In this document: positions 7,059 through 16,759 of the stretch, in pieces
How the letters are laid out: every line of letters begins with the position of its first letter
Numbering within the stretch: position 1 is the stretch's first letter
NCBI GenBank assembly: GCA_963712715.1
Contig: CAVQJI010000048.1
Span: forward strand, 62,001-126,000
Source of the DNA: JAFEDN01 sp963712715
GTDB taxonomy: Bacteria > Pseudomonadota > Gammaproteobacteria > Coxiellales > Coxiellaceae
Direction of reading: 5' to 3'
Length of the DNA: 64,000 nt
Translations under genes and position numbers: made by a program
Notes under the pieces: generated by a model
Told to the model about the DNA's origin: nothing
The model's input: the letters and a program-made list of their open reading frames with translations, nothing else
Database searches by the model: none

Positions 7059-9854
7059 TTAATTATTAAAAGCAGGCCCGCCGGAAGAGCTGGATGAAGA
7101 CGAATTTGACGAAGAATCGGTGGATGGCGGCACAAAATCCTCCCAGGTGATGACGCCACGCTGGCTTGAAAGTAACGATTGACTGACCAAATTTGATTTT
7201 CCAGTTAATTTGGCGGGAGTCTTTCCCGGGGCTTCTTGTTTTTTATCATCATTCGATGGTGGTTTTTCCACTTTTTTCCAGATCATATCATCTTCCGATG
7301 ACGAGCCGGAACCTCCACCTATTTTATTGTCAGGCACATCTTCATCTGATTGTGATGATTGTGAATTCGGTCTTTTTGATTCCGCCTCAGAGTCTGATGA
7401 ACCCGGTAAACTAGACGACCTAAATTTCATGGTGATCACATTATCATTATGGAGATTAAAGTGTTGTATCAAAAAAATATTGTTGGCCAAGCCGCCTTCC
7501 TCGTCTCTCAATATAAATTTCCGAAGCGCCGCAGAAGCCTCTGCATTATTGGGGTCCGGGAATAGTTGTTTCAGATAATTCACAATATTGTTATTTCCTG
7601 GATTTTTCTCTGCCAGCAGGTCTTTCTCGAGCAAACAAAGTAATCCGCCTAAAACGGTCCATCCCTCGGCGAAATTTTCCGAATCCTGACGGATAGTCTG
7701 GTTAAACAACTTCAGTAACACCACCCATTCGGGATGCAGTCGGGCAAATGAATTTGTGTCGATTAAATTTTTAATTATTCCCCGCAAGTATTCTAATTCA
7801 AAAAAACCGGACAAATATTCGTTGTTGAAAAATTCTTTGTCATGCAATTTTTTCCAGGGCGATTTAATCGAAGTAGAACGAGAGGTCAGCGCGAAAAATA
7901 AATCGATACTACTCTTAATGACATAATCAATGAGCGCCTTTAAAAAATCTGATTTTCCCGAATCAATTAAAATATCTAAAATGCTTTCTTCAAAAGTGGT
8001 TTGTAAATGGATGGAAAAAGCTTTGATTAACTGGGTGAACTTTCCGATATCATTTTCTTTAATAGCCGTTATGAGTCGATGGTGGACATTTAATTCTTTA
8101 TAAACACTCATAACACTGGACGACGTTGTAAAATATTTGCCATACGCCTCGTTCAGACTTATCTGGTTTGCACTCGCGTAAAATTTCATCATCACTATCG
8201 ATATCGCATCGCTGTTCTCCGCGATATAGATATCGATAAATTTGTTCAAATCAGATTTGACGCCTTTGTCATCCTGAAAGTTAAGCTCAATATACTGCAG
8301 AGCTTTACCTATCATTGAAAATGCGTGTTGTATAAATAAATAGCCAAGGAGAGTATTACCATTACAATCTTTTTTCAAAAAATCAACTTTATTTTCTTTC
8401 AGTAACGAGGAAAACGCATTGTTATTACCCTCCGCGGCAGCCATCCGCAATGAATGATATAAATAATCCTCGCTTTTATTTTCTAAAACAAACAGAGAGA
8501 TTTTATCCGTGAGAGCTTTACCCAAGTCCTGCTGCGTAAATATAGCGGCGCAGGTTTTTTTATACTCGGCAACCAGACTTTTATCCCGCATCATTTCAAT
8601 AAATAAATCCCGGGACGGTTGATTCTTCGGCAGCGGAGATAAATCTTCACGTAGCAGTAATTTTCCCAACTCTCCCACTCGCTTATTCTCAGTCAGATTA
8701 TTCAGCTGATTGAGAAACTGGGTATTGGAATTTTCTTTATGCGCTAATTCCTCATAACTGAACAATTTTCCAAGCGCCTCACTCCTGGATTGGTCGCCTG
8801 TTACAAACGTCAAATCTTCACATATTGCCTGTAAGGCGATCATTTCCTCGTGAGCCACCTCATCAATATGCAGCAGACGCAAAACCCGCCCACTGTTTTT
8901 TTGATCATCCAAAATGACTTCTGCTTTACCGAGCCCGCTTAAGTCGACTAAAATCACTTTATTGAAACCCTGCTCCATCAGGCCGGAATTTATTTCGACC
9001 AATGCATTGCGTTTTGAGGAAATACGCCTACCGATAGAAATGACATCCTGATTCAATTTAGAATCCGCTGCGAGCAATACCAGATGCAAAAAATATTTGC
9101 ACGTATTTGCCCGGCTTTCTCTCCAATCCTGATCCTGAGCATAGTCTAAATAAAGTTGATGTTTCTGATGGTACGCCTCTAAACCGCCTTCTATGGAAAA
9201 GTTTTCACTGAATTTTCTTCTTTTGAAAAGAACATCCCAATATTTTTGACGAAAGCTGAAATCATTTTGAGTTTTTTGTAAGAACACTTGATGTAATTGA
9301 TCATTGACAAAAACTCCCCGCTCTTTTTGGTCTTTATCCAGACCAGTCAGAATAATATCTAATTGCAAACGCTGAGGGTTTTTTAAATTCGTATATTTGG
9401 CATCTAAAAGATTATCGCTTTCCGGATGACCTTTAATGGAATATTCGGGCATCAGCAACCAGGGGACATGATGCGGAATCTTCAGAAAGCGGGTCATCAG
9501 GGGGTCGAATACCGGGCCTTCAATGACATAATCAATTTTAAGTCCGTTACGCAAAAGTTCATGAAAACAGTGGACGGAAATGGCTTTAATCCCTTTTTCA
9601 TTATCATCACCAATGCAGATTTCTTCCTCAAGACCGTATTTGGATGACTTAAATTGAATTTTTTTAAACCCAAACGAATTGCCCTGGTTTAATTCAAGTA
9701 TTTTGGCAATGCCCGTGTCTTGCGAGATAATATAAATATCGTCCAGGTAGCCCCTGGAACGCAGGAATTTTTCTATTTTCTGTGCGGCATTTATAATGAA
9801 AAGAAAATCACCCTTCCCACCAAAACCATACGCCACTACCAGTGCTATCGCCAT
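7059..9854 (-). CDS. Large protein of unknown function with glycosyltransferase-like and ankyrin-like stretches and a Ser-rich tail
   Basis: 931 residues from the ATG at 9854, which has GAGGGTGAG just upstream. A GTG at 9863 would add three residues. The N-terminus (MAIALVVAYGFGGKGDFLF, then later KIDYVIEGPVFDP) and an FVTGDQSRSEALGKLFSYEE stretch near residues 350-370 recall a GT-B fold with its nucleotide-sugar site, but this is only a resemblance. Residues ~470-515 look like one or two degenerate ankyrin units. The last ~120 residues are acidic and Ser/Gly-rich, with a poly-serine run near the end, as is common in secreted effectors. It follows fadD by 48 bp on the same strand and could be read through from it. 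Function unknown. Confidence 0.6.
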   Translation of the reverse strand: MAIALVVAYGFGGKGDFLFIINAAQKIEKFLRSRGYLDDIYIISQDTGIAKILELNQGNSFGFKKIQFKSSKYGLEEEICIGDDNEKGIKAISVHCFHELLRNGLKIDYVIEGPVFDPLMTRFLKIPHHVPWLLMPEYSIKGHPESDNLLDAKYTNLKNPQRLQLDIILTGLDKDQKERGVFVNDQLHQVFLQKTQNDFSFRQKYWDVLFKRRKFSENFSIEGGLEAYHQKHQLYLDYAQDQDWRESRANTCKYFLHLVLLAADSKLNQDVISIGRRISSKRNALVEINSGLMEQGFNKVILVDLSGLGKAEVILDDQKNSGRVLRLLHIDEVAHEEMIALQAICEDLTFVTGDQSRSEALGKLFSYEELAHKENSNTQFLNQLNNLTENKRVGELGKLLLREDLSPLPKNQPSRDLFIEMMRDKSLVAEYKKTCAAIFTQQDLGKALTDKISLFVLENKSEDYLYHSLRMAAAEGNNNAFSSLLKENKVDFLKKDCNGNTLLGYLFIQHAFSMIGKALQYIELNFQDDKGVKSDLNKFIDIYIAENSDAISIVMMKFYASANQISLNEAYGKYFTTSSSVMSVYKELNVHHRLITAIKENDIGKFTQLIKAFSIHLQTTFEESILDILIDSGKSDFLKALIDYVIKSSIDLFFALTSRSTSIKSPWKKLHDKEFFNNEYLSGFFELEYLRGIIKNLIDTNSFARLHPEWVVLLKLFNQTIRQDSENFAEGWTVLGGLLCLLEKDLLAEKNPGNNNIVNYLKQLFPDPNNAEASAALRKFILRDEEGGLANNIFLIQHFNLHNDNVITMKFRSSSLPGSSDSEAESKRPNSQSSQSDEDVPDNKIGGGSGSSSEDDMIWKKVEKPPSNDDKKQEAPGKTPAKLTGKSNLVSQSLLSSQRGVITWEDFVPPSTDSSSNSSSSSSSGGPAFNN

Positions 9855-9902
9855 TTTTCTCACCCTCTGTTGATAAAAAAGCCGAATTATATACTCAAAA
9901 AG

Positions 9903-11558
9903 CTAAGGTCGCAATTTCCGGCGCAGGACTTTACCCACAGAAGATTTAGGCAGACTGTCTCTGAATTCAATAATCTTTGGGACTTTATAGTGAGTCAATA
10001 GCTGTCGGCAATAATCGAGAATATTTTTTTCGGTGAGTTGTGGGTCTTTTTTAACGATAATCGCCTTAACGGCTTCATTCGTTGCGCTATCGGGTTCCCC
10101 GACCACTGCCACCTCCGCCACTCCGGGATGAGAGGCAATCACTTCTTCTACCTCATTGGGATAAACGTTAAATCCGGAGACAATAATTAAATCTTTTTTC
10201 CGGTCGACTAAATAAATAAAACCCTGAGCGTCCATTCGCGCTAGGTCGCCGGTTTTTAACCAGCCCTCACTGTCCAGCGTCTCAGCGGTTTCAGAGGGAT
10301 TTTTCCAGTAACCCAGCATCACCTGGGGGCCTTTTACCCATAATTCTCCGACTTCGTCGATGGATAATTCTCTCCCCGCGTCGTCGCAAATTTTAACGTC
10401 AGTGGCCGGCACAGGTAAACCCACACTTTGATTGAAAGGTATTCCCAACGGATTAATCGTGACGACCGGACTGGCCTCGGTTAATCCATAACCTTCCGTG
10501 ACCACGCATCCTGTTAAGTTTTGCCATTGTCGCGCCACCGCAAGTTGCGTAGGCATTCCTCCGCTGACCGATAATTTTAAACATCGAAAATTTAAACGCG
10601 AAAATTGGCTATTATTCATCAAATGTAAAAATAAAGTATTTAATCCGATAAAACTGGTGGGCATACTCCGACGCCAGCTTCGCACCAATCCGCGAATATC
10701 CCGGGGATTAGTGATTAATACACACTCTCCCCCTAGTGCTAAAAAGGTAAAACAGGACACTGTCAGCGAAAAAATATGATAAAGCGGTAATGCTGCTAAT
10801 AAAATCTCTTTCCCCAACTCCAGCTCACCCTTAATCCAGGCCCTGCATTGTAAAATATTAGCCAATAAATTACGGTGAGATAACATCGCGCCTTTTGGAG
10901 TGCCTGTTGTGCCACCGGTATATTGTATAAATGCGATATCTTCGGAGCGAATCAATGGGGGCGAAAAATTCAATTGGGCGCCAGTTTTTAGCGCTGGTTT
11001 AAAATAACGTGCCGTGGGAATTTTCCAGTGCGGCATTTTTCGCAAAACAATTTTAGTCCCAACATCAAAAATAATTCCTTTGAGGAATCCAAACAGATCA
11101 CCCATTTTCGTGATGAGGACATGCCGCAGGGAAACCTCCGGCAAAATTTCTGCTACCACATGCGCAAAATTGGCCAACACCACGATTGCCTTGGCGCCAG
11201 AATCATCCAGTTCCTGCTTTAATTCACGGGGAGTATACAAAGGGTTGACATTGACGACGCTAAGTCCAGCGCGCAGCGCGGCAAATAAGGCCACGGGGTA
11301 CTGTAAAATATTGGGCATCATCAGCGCCAGTCGATCACCGGGACGCAACGCTAACTCCTGCTGAAAATACGCGGCCAATTGCAGAGTATATTGATCTAAT
11401 TGTCGATAGGTTATGGCGCTGCCAAAATTACTAAATGCCTTAAGCCCGGCATAAGTCTTACAAAAATCATCTAGCGCCGCGGGTAAATGCGCGTATTGAT
11501 CGGGATCAATCGTCATCGGAACGAATGGTGCGTAGCTTTGAAACCAGATTTTATCCAT
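9903..11558 (-). CDS. fadD: Long-chain acyl-CoA synthetase (AMP-dependent ligase)
   Basis: It activates fatty acids to acyl-CoA with ATP, the entry step of beta-oxidation. The 551-residue protein has the P-loop-like signature YTGGTTGTPKGAMLSHRNL, the adenylate motif EGYGLTEASPVVTINP, the hinge GWLKTGDLA, VDRKKDLIIVSGFNVYPNEVE, and the catalytic lysine region PKSSVGKVLRRKLR at the C-terminus. All family motifs are intact. Its start overlaps the end of fadE by 8 bp, which points to translational coupling and joint use in fatty-acid breakdown. Confidence 0.9.
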   Translation of the reverse strand: MDKIWFQSYAPFVPMTIDPDQYAHLPAALDDFCKTYAGLKAFSNFGSAITYRQLDQYTLQLAAYFQQELALRPGDRLALMMPNILQYPVALFAALRAGLSVVNVNPLYTPRELKQELDDSGAKAIVVLANFAHVVAEILPEVSLRHVLITKMGDLFGFLKGIIFDVGTKIVLRKMPHWKIPTARYFKPALKTGAQLNFSPPLIRSEDIAFIQYTGGTTGTPKGAMLSHRNLLANILQCRAWIKGELELGKEILLAALPLYHIFSLTVSCFTFLALGGECVLITNPRDIRGLVRSWRRSMPTSFIGLNTLFLHLMNNSQFSRLNFRCLKLSVSGGMPTQLAVARQWQNLTGCVVTEGYGLTEASPVVTINPLGIPFNQSVGLPVPATDVKICDDAGRELSIDEVGELWVKGPQVMLGYWKNPSETAETLDSEGWLKTGDLARMDAQGFIYLVDRKKDLIIVSGFNVYPNEVEEVIASHPGVAEVAVVGEPDSATNEAVKAIIVKKDPQLTEKNILDYCRQLLTHYKVPKIIEFRDSLPKSSVGKVLRRKLRP

Positions 11559-13944
11559 GTGTGTCTTTGAAATCGTCGACGCTGATCATGGCCATACGCA
11601 AATCCTCGGCCGTCCGGATCTGTGCGGCTTCAGCGGAAGTGATCAACTGTTTATGCTGTGCGTCAGCGATTAATTCTACTAAATGATGGCCAGCAATGAC
11701 ACCCTGCCTTTTTGCCCGTTGAAGTTTTTGCAATAATGGCTCGACAGCAATAATTTCCTGAAGAGTATTTTCCAAGCCGTTTAATGGGCCGCCAAAATAA
11801 GCGCCGGAGCGAAAACAATCACGAACCGCGCCCGGCTCCATTAACAGTTTCGCGATGGCAACGGTGATCGCATCTCCAGGTTTCCACCTGGGTTTACCCA
11901 AAGGGAAAGTCACCAGACGCAGCCAACCTCTCACAAAAGCATTCGGTAAATTAATCAATAAATCGTTGAGACGCTGCTGAAAATTTCCGAATAACGTTTC
12001 ACAAGCCCAGACGGTCAACGGAGCCAATGCCTCGCAGTCTTCTTTTACCCGATGATATTTGAGAACCGCTGAAATCATATATAAATAGCTTAACAGATCG
12101 CTCAATCGGCTCGATAATAATTCTTTTCGCTTCAAAGCACTGCCGGTGGTGATTAATAAAATATCCGCGACTACCGCAAAAATCGCGCTGAATCTGGAAA
12201 GTTGCTGATAATAGCGCCTATTTTTCCCTTTCGGGGCGGCTACCAGCCAGGCGTTGGTAAGACCCAGAATCCCGGCGCGCAATTGATTAGCGGATAAATA
12301 GCGCCAATGCCCAAAAAATGCCTGGTCAAAAGTTTTGGCGTCACCGTGTTGCGCCGCATGGATTTCCTGTAATAAAAATGGATGGCAGCGCAACGCCCCC
12401 TGGCCGAATATAATTAACGAACGCGTTAAAATATTAGCGCCCTCGACGGTGATGGCGATGGGTGATTCCGTATGGAATTGAGCCAGATAATTGTGAGGGC
12501 CCAGGCAAATGCCTTTGCCGCCATGAATATCCATTGCGGCGTTAATGATCTTTCGGCTTAGTTCAGTCACGTGGTATTTACTGATCGCCGCCGCTGTTGC
12601 GGAGTGAATGCCCTGATCTGCCTGCGCGACGCTGAATAAACGCAATGATTCAGCGATGTAAGCATTCCCGGCTATTTGCGCCAACACTTCCTGAATCCCG
12701 CCGAAATCACCGATGTAGCTATTGAATTGCCGACGTATCCGGGCATAAGCGCCACTGGCCACTGTGGCAATTTTAATTCCACCCATCGCGATAGACGGCA
12801 GTGAAATGCTGCGCCCCGCCGCTAATCTTTCCATCAACATCTGCCAGCCTTTGCCAGCCTGGCTAACACCACCAATGATAGCGTTTAATCCAACGATCAC
12901 ATCTTCACCTTGAGTCGGCCCGTTTGGGAAGGCGCAATACAGAGGCAGATGATGGCGACCAACCCGCACCCCCGGGGTATTTACGGGAATGAGGGCGCAG
13001 GTAATGCCGGGATTTTCCTCTTCACTCAGTAAATGCTCGGGATCGTATAATTGGAAAGCCAATCCGAGTAGAGTAGCGACCGGTGCGAGGGTAATATAAC
13101 GTTTGTTCCAGTTTAAACGAATCCCAAGCGTTTCATCATTGTCTTTTACATAACGGCATACGACTCCCGAATCGACAATAGCACTGGCGTCCGAACCTGC
13201 CACAGGGCTTGTCAAAGCAAAACACGGAACTTCTTCACCCCTCGCCAGCCTTGGTAAATAATATTTTTTTTGTTCATCGGTACCGTAATGCAACAACAAT
13301 TCCGCGGGCCCCAGCGAGTTGGGAACGCTGGCGACCGTGGCGATCGCAGTGCTCACACTGGCCAACTTCATCACCACCTCTGCGTGAGCCGCCGCTGAAA
13401 AACCCAGACCGCCATATTCTTCGGGGATCACCAATCCAAAAAAACCCTGCTGTTTTAAATAATCCCACACCGGCTCCGGGATTTCCTGTTGACGGTTAAT
13501 CTGCCAGGGCTGGATCATCGCGCAAAGTTCCTCAACCGGGCCGGCGAGGAATTCCATTTCCCGAACGTGCAACTGCGCTCCCGGCATCCCATTTAGTTTT
13601 GTCAGATCCGGGATGCCACTGAACAGTTCAACTTCCCAACCGACGTTACCCGCGGACAATACCGCCTGTTCGGTAGGAGAAAATTTTGGCGAGTGCCGCG
13701 CCAGTTTCGCCATGATTCTTTTAGAAATCAACCATCGTCGCAGGGGAAATACACAAAACACCAAAACGAACAAAACCCAAAGCACTCCAGTAATCCACAA
13801 GATCAACGGATGAGGATGTGTTAACAGCGCCAATATCACCAGCAACACGCAGAGGCCGATGGCGGCCACCGCCGATGAAGCACGCTGGTAAATCAGTATC
13901 AATATGGCGAATACGAGTAAAATTATCCAGGCCCAAATTATCAA
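11551..13944 (-). CDS. fadE: Acyl-CoA dehydrogenase, FadE type
   Basis: FAD-dependent first step of beta-oxidation (acyl-CoA to trans-2-enoyl-CoA). At 797 residues it matches the long FadE class (814 in E. coli) rather than the ~380-residue dehydrogenases. The N-terminal ~75 residues hold two to three membrane segments, then comes the dehydrogenase core with VIPEEYGGLGFS, FALTSPVAGSDAS and MDIHGGKGICLGPHNYL. The start is TTG at 13944, immediately after the TAA of the upstream amidohydrolase, with AGGGGA in that gene's last codons; coupling is therefore likely. It overlaps fadD downstream. Confidence 0.9.
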   Translation of the reverse strand: MIIWAWIILLVFAILILIYQRASSAVAAIGLCVLLVILALLTHPHPLILWITGVLWVLFVLVFCVFPLRRWLISKRIMAKLARHSPKFSPTEQAVLSAGNVGWEVELFSGIPDLTKLNGMPGAQLHVREMEFLAGPVEELCAMIQPWQINRQQEIPEPVWDYLKQQGFFGLVIPEEYGGLGFSAAAHAEVVMKLASVSTAIATVASVPNSLGPAELLLHYGTDEQKKYYLPRLARGEEVPCFALTSPVAGSDASAIVDSGVVCRYVKDNDETLGIRLNWNKRYITLAPVATLLGLAFQLYDPEHLLSEEENPGITCALIPVNTPGVRVGRHHLPLYCAFPNGPTQGEDVIVGLNAIIGGVSQAGKGWQMLMERLAAGRSISLPSIAMGGIKIATVASGAYARIRRQFNSYIGDFGGIQEVLAQIAGNAYIAESLRLFSVAQADQGIHSATAAAISKYHVTELSRKIINAAMDIHGGKGICLGPHNYLAQFHTESPIAITVEGANILTRSLIIFGQGALRCHPFLLQEIHAAQHGDAKTFDQAFFGHWRYLSANQLRAGILGLTNAWLVAAPKGKNRRYYQQLSRFSAIFAVVADILLITTGSALKRKELLSSRLSDLLSYLYMISAVLKYHRVKEDCEALAPLTVWACETLFGNFQQRLNDLLINLPNAFVRGWLRLVTFPLGKPRWKPGDAITVAIAKLLMEPGAVRDCFRSGAYFGGPLNGLENTLQEIIAVEPLLQKLQRAKRQGVIAGHHLVELIADAQHKQLITSAEAAQIRTAEDLRMAMISVDDFKDTHG

Positions 13945-15108
13945 TTATTTCCCCTGCAAAACGATCGTGGCCATCACCGCGGCGCCCAGCGTCAGCGCAG
14001 TTTCATCAAAATCGTAATGCGGCGAATGCAACGAAGCAGTGATCCCTTTTTCCGCATTACCGCTGCCCAGTAGATAAAAGGCCCCGGGCCGGTGTTGTAG
14101 ATAATAGGCAAAATCTTCCGCGATGCCTTCGGGTTCAGTCATTGGATCGACGTGTTCGGCTCCTAAAATTGTTGTGGCGGCACGGGTAACGCGCTCCACA
14201 CCTTCGCGATGATTCACGACCGCGTCATATCCCAGAGTATATTTAAAATCGGTCTGGTATCCCTGGCGTTTTAAATTTTCGAGAGAAATTTCCATGAGTT
14301 CGCGGATCAGCGCTCTGTCCGCGGAAGTGAAGGTTCGCACCGTTCCTGCTAAAAAAGCAGTATCCGGGATCACATTAAATACGTCCCCGGCTTTAAACTG
14401 CGTCACACTGAGCACCGCCGGGTGAACGGGATTCAAGCGTCGGGACACGATCGCCTGCCAGCCTGTAATCAGTTGCGCGCCGGCGATCACTGGGTCTAAA
14501 CCATAGTGAGGCTTGGCAGCATGGCAACCACGACCCTGAACAATTAAATCGAACCTGTCTCCCGCCGCCAACAGGGGTCCAATCCGTGTGCGTATTTTTC
14601 CGACCGGGGTGCCGGGATCGTTATGCAGACCATAAACTTCATCCACGCCTTCCAGACAACCTTGCGCAATCATCCCCAGCGCTCCCCCAGGGGGAGTTTC
14701 TTCGCTGGGTTGAAATATAAAACGGACATTGACCGGCAAAGCTTCCGAGTGTTCCGCTAACAGGCGAGCAGCCGTGAGGGCAATAGTCATGTGACCATCG
14801 TGTCCGCAGGCGTGAGCCTTGCCTGGATTTTGGGAAATAAAATGGTGGGTGTTTTTTTCCTGAATGGGAAGCGCATCCATATCCGCGCGAAGAGCAATCG
14901 TACGCACAGCGTTTTTAGCGTGTAAATTAGCGGTGAAACCAAATCCCCAGCTGGGTGTAATTTCATAACCCAGGTCCCTGAGCACCCGGGCGCAATAAGC
15001 AGAGGTTTCTTTCTCCTGACAGCTTAATTCTGGAAATTGGTGCAGATGCCGACGATGCGCGACGCTCCAGCCCTGTAATTCACGGGCTTTTTCAAGGATA
15101 TTATCCAT
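13945..15108 (-). CDS. M20-family amidohydrolase (N-acyl-amino-acid/hippurate hydrolase-like)
   Basis: A 387-residue zinc hydrolase of the M20D group, which cleaves N-acyl groups from amino acids or related amides. Metal-binding signatures are visible: ADMDALPIQEKN, HACGHDGHMTIALTAARLL, PSEETPPGGALGMI and YGLHNDPGTPVGK, with a late H-S-P-H-Y-D-F-D. No signal peptide, so cytoplasmic. It is the first gene of a tightly packed group with fadE and fadD. That fits a supply of fatty acyl groups, although the substrate is not fixed by sequence. Confidence 0.8.
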   Translation of the reverse strand: MDNILEKARELQGWSVAHRRHLHQFPELSCQEKETSAYCARVLRDLGYEITPSWGFGFTANLHAKNAVRTIALRADMDALPIQEKNTHHFISQNPGKAHACGHDGHMTIALTAARLLAEHSEALPVNVRFIFQPSEETPPGGALGMIAQGCLEGVDEVYGLHNDPGTPVGKIRTRIGPLLAAGDRFDLIVQGRGCHAAKPHYGLDPVIAGAQLITGWQAIVSRRLNPVHPAVLSVTQFKAGDVFNVIPDTAFLAGTVRTFTSADRALIRELMEISLENLKRQGYQTDFKYTLGYDAVVNHREGVERVTRAATTILGAEHVDPMTEPEGIAEDFAYYLQHRPGAFYLLGSGNAEKGITASLHSPHYDFDETALTLGAAVMATIVLQGK

Positions 15109-15263
15109 ATTGACCCCCTGGATGCGTTATGATATGATAATAAATAAATTTATGCAAAAAACATCGATCAATTCTTTTATTCCAGCCACAAGCGCAGGGT
15201 TTAAACCAGCGGTTTGTTTTGTGGTGTCCTTTTTCCATCACCATATTTAGCCTGCGTTCTGAC

Positions 15264-15292
15264 TTTACTCAGAATGTAGGCGCCTTTAGAAT
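15264..15292 (+). promoter_or_regulatory. Candidate sigma-70 promoter for the amino-acid permease
   Basis: TTTACT and TAGAAT are separated by 17 bp, 36 bp before the ATG of the permease gene, in the 220-bp divergent spacer. The remaining spacer shows no gene. Confidence 0.35.
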
Positions 15293-15328
15293 TTTATCCT
15301 GTACAATCTTAAAAAAAAGAGAAAATTT

Positions 15329-16756
15329 ATGGAAATGACAATTAATAAGAAACGCGGCCTGGGCGTTTTCAGTCTGGTCATGATCAATGTAATCGCCATT
15401 GACAGCGTGCGTAATCTGCCCGCAAATGCCGCGAATGGCCTTTCCCTGGTACTGCTTTATGCTTTGGCCAGTATACTGTTTCTGATTCCATCCATTCTGG
15501 TGACTGCCGAATTAGCCACTCACCACCCAAAAACCGGCGGAGTCTACGTATGGATGCGCGAGGCTTTTGGCCCGCGTTGGGGATTTTTGACGATATGGCT
15601 GCAATGGATTTATAACGTTTTCTGGTATCCCACCATTCTGTCTTTTATCGCTACTAACGTGGCTTATCTGGTTGATCCTGCTCTGGCGAATCAGAAAGCG
15701 TTTATTGTGCCGCTGGTTATCGCCATGTTTCTGATCGCAACCTGGTTGAACGCACGGGGCATGAAATTATCCAGCCTGATCAGTACGGTTTGCGCCATAG
15801 GCGGCACCATCATACCGATGATCGCTATTATAGCACTAGGAGCAGTCTGGATTTGCAGCGGTAAACCACTCGCCACCACAGCGAGCATGGAACATTGGCT
15901 ACCCAATCTCAGGGCCATGCCCAATATCGCTTTTTTAGTCATTATTTTATTTAGTTTGATGGGCTTTGAAATGTCCGCTTCACATGCCGAAGCCGTGAAA
16001 AATCCCCAACGGGATTTTCCGAAAGCACTGCTTTATTCAGGTCTTATTGTGGTGTTAAGCATGGTGCTGGCTTCTCTGGCGATTGTCATGGTCACGCCTG
16101 CGAAAACGCTGAATATTATCAGCGGGCTTAACGATGCATTCAAAGTATTTTTGGATAATTTTCACATGGGCTGGGTGATGCCGATTGTCATTCTCATGAT
16201 TATTATCGGCGGATTTGGCGGGATGGCCGCATGGGTGATCGGGCCTACCAAAGGTTTAGTGGTGGCGGCCGAAGACGGTTTACTGCCCAAAATTTTAGGC
16301 AAGCGCAATCAAAAAGACGCGCCCGTGGCGATGTTGATCTTACAGTCAGTCATGACCGTCGCATTTTCCTGCCTGTTTTTATGCTTCAAATCGATGAGTA
16401 CTGCTTATTGGATTTTAAGTGTTTTAACCGCACAACTGGCGTTAATATTTTATATATGCCTATTCGCAGCGGCGATAAAACTACGTTATAAAACTGCGGC
16501 AGTGCCTAAAGCATACCGTATTCCCGGCGGCAAATGGGGTATCTGGGTGGTTGGGAGTGTCGGCATTCTGACCTGTTGCGGAGCCATTATTATCGGTTTT
16601 ATCCCACCTGCTGATGTGCCGATCCATAATGTAACCGTTTATGAAATCATTATGATCCTGGGCACTCTGGTATTTACTTTATTGCCATTCGTCATTCTGA
16701 AGAAGAAAAAAACAGCGGGTTCATGGAAAGAGCGAATGGTTGTCAACGTTGAATGA
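15329..16756 (+). CDS. APC-superfamily amino-acid permease (glutamate/GABA antiporter-like)
   Basis: A 475-residue inner-membrane transporter with about 12 hydrophobic segments. The N-terminal SLVMINVIAIDSVRNLPANA and the HHPKTGGVYVWMREAFGPRWGF loop place it in the APC superfamily near the GadC-like exchangers that are numerous in intracellular Legionellales. The LMGFEMSASHAEAVKNPQRDFPKA stretch is the usual motif after segment 6. The substrate cannot be fixed. It is convergent with the helicase gene, with 3 bp between the two stops. Confidence 0.8.
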   Translation: MEMTINKKRGLGVFSLVMINVIAIDSVRNLPANAANGLSLVLLYALASILFLIPSILVTAELATHHPKTGGVYVWMREAFGPRWGFLTIWLQWIYNVFWYPTILSFIATNVAYLVDPALANQKAFIVPLVIAMFLIATWLNARGMKLSSLISTVCAIGGTIIPMIAIIALGAVWICSGKPLATTASMEHWLPNLRAMPNIAFLVIILFSLMGFEMSASHAEAVKNPQRDFPKALLYSGLIVVLSMVLASLAIVMVTPAKTLNIISGLNDAFKVFLDNFHMGWVMPIVILMIIIGGFGGMAAWVIGPTKGLVVAAEDGLLPKILGKRNQKDAPVAMLILQSVMTVAFSCLFLCFKSMSTAYWILSVLTAQLALIFYICLFAAAIKLRYKTAAVPKAYRIPGGKWGIWVVGSVGILTCCGAIIIGFIPPADVPIHNVTVYEIIMILGTLVFTLLPFVILKKKKTAGSWKERMVVNVE

Positions 16757-16759
16757 TAA

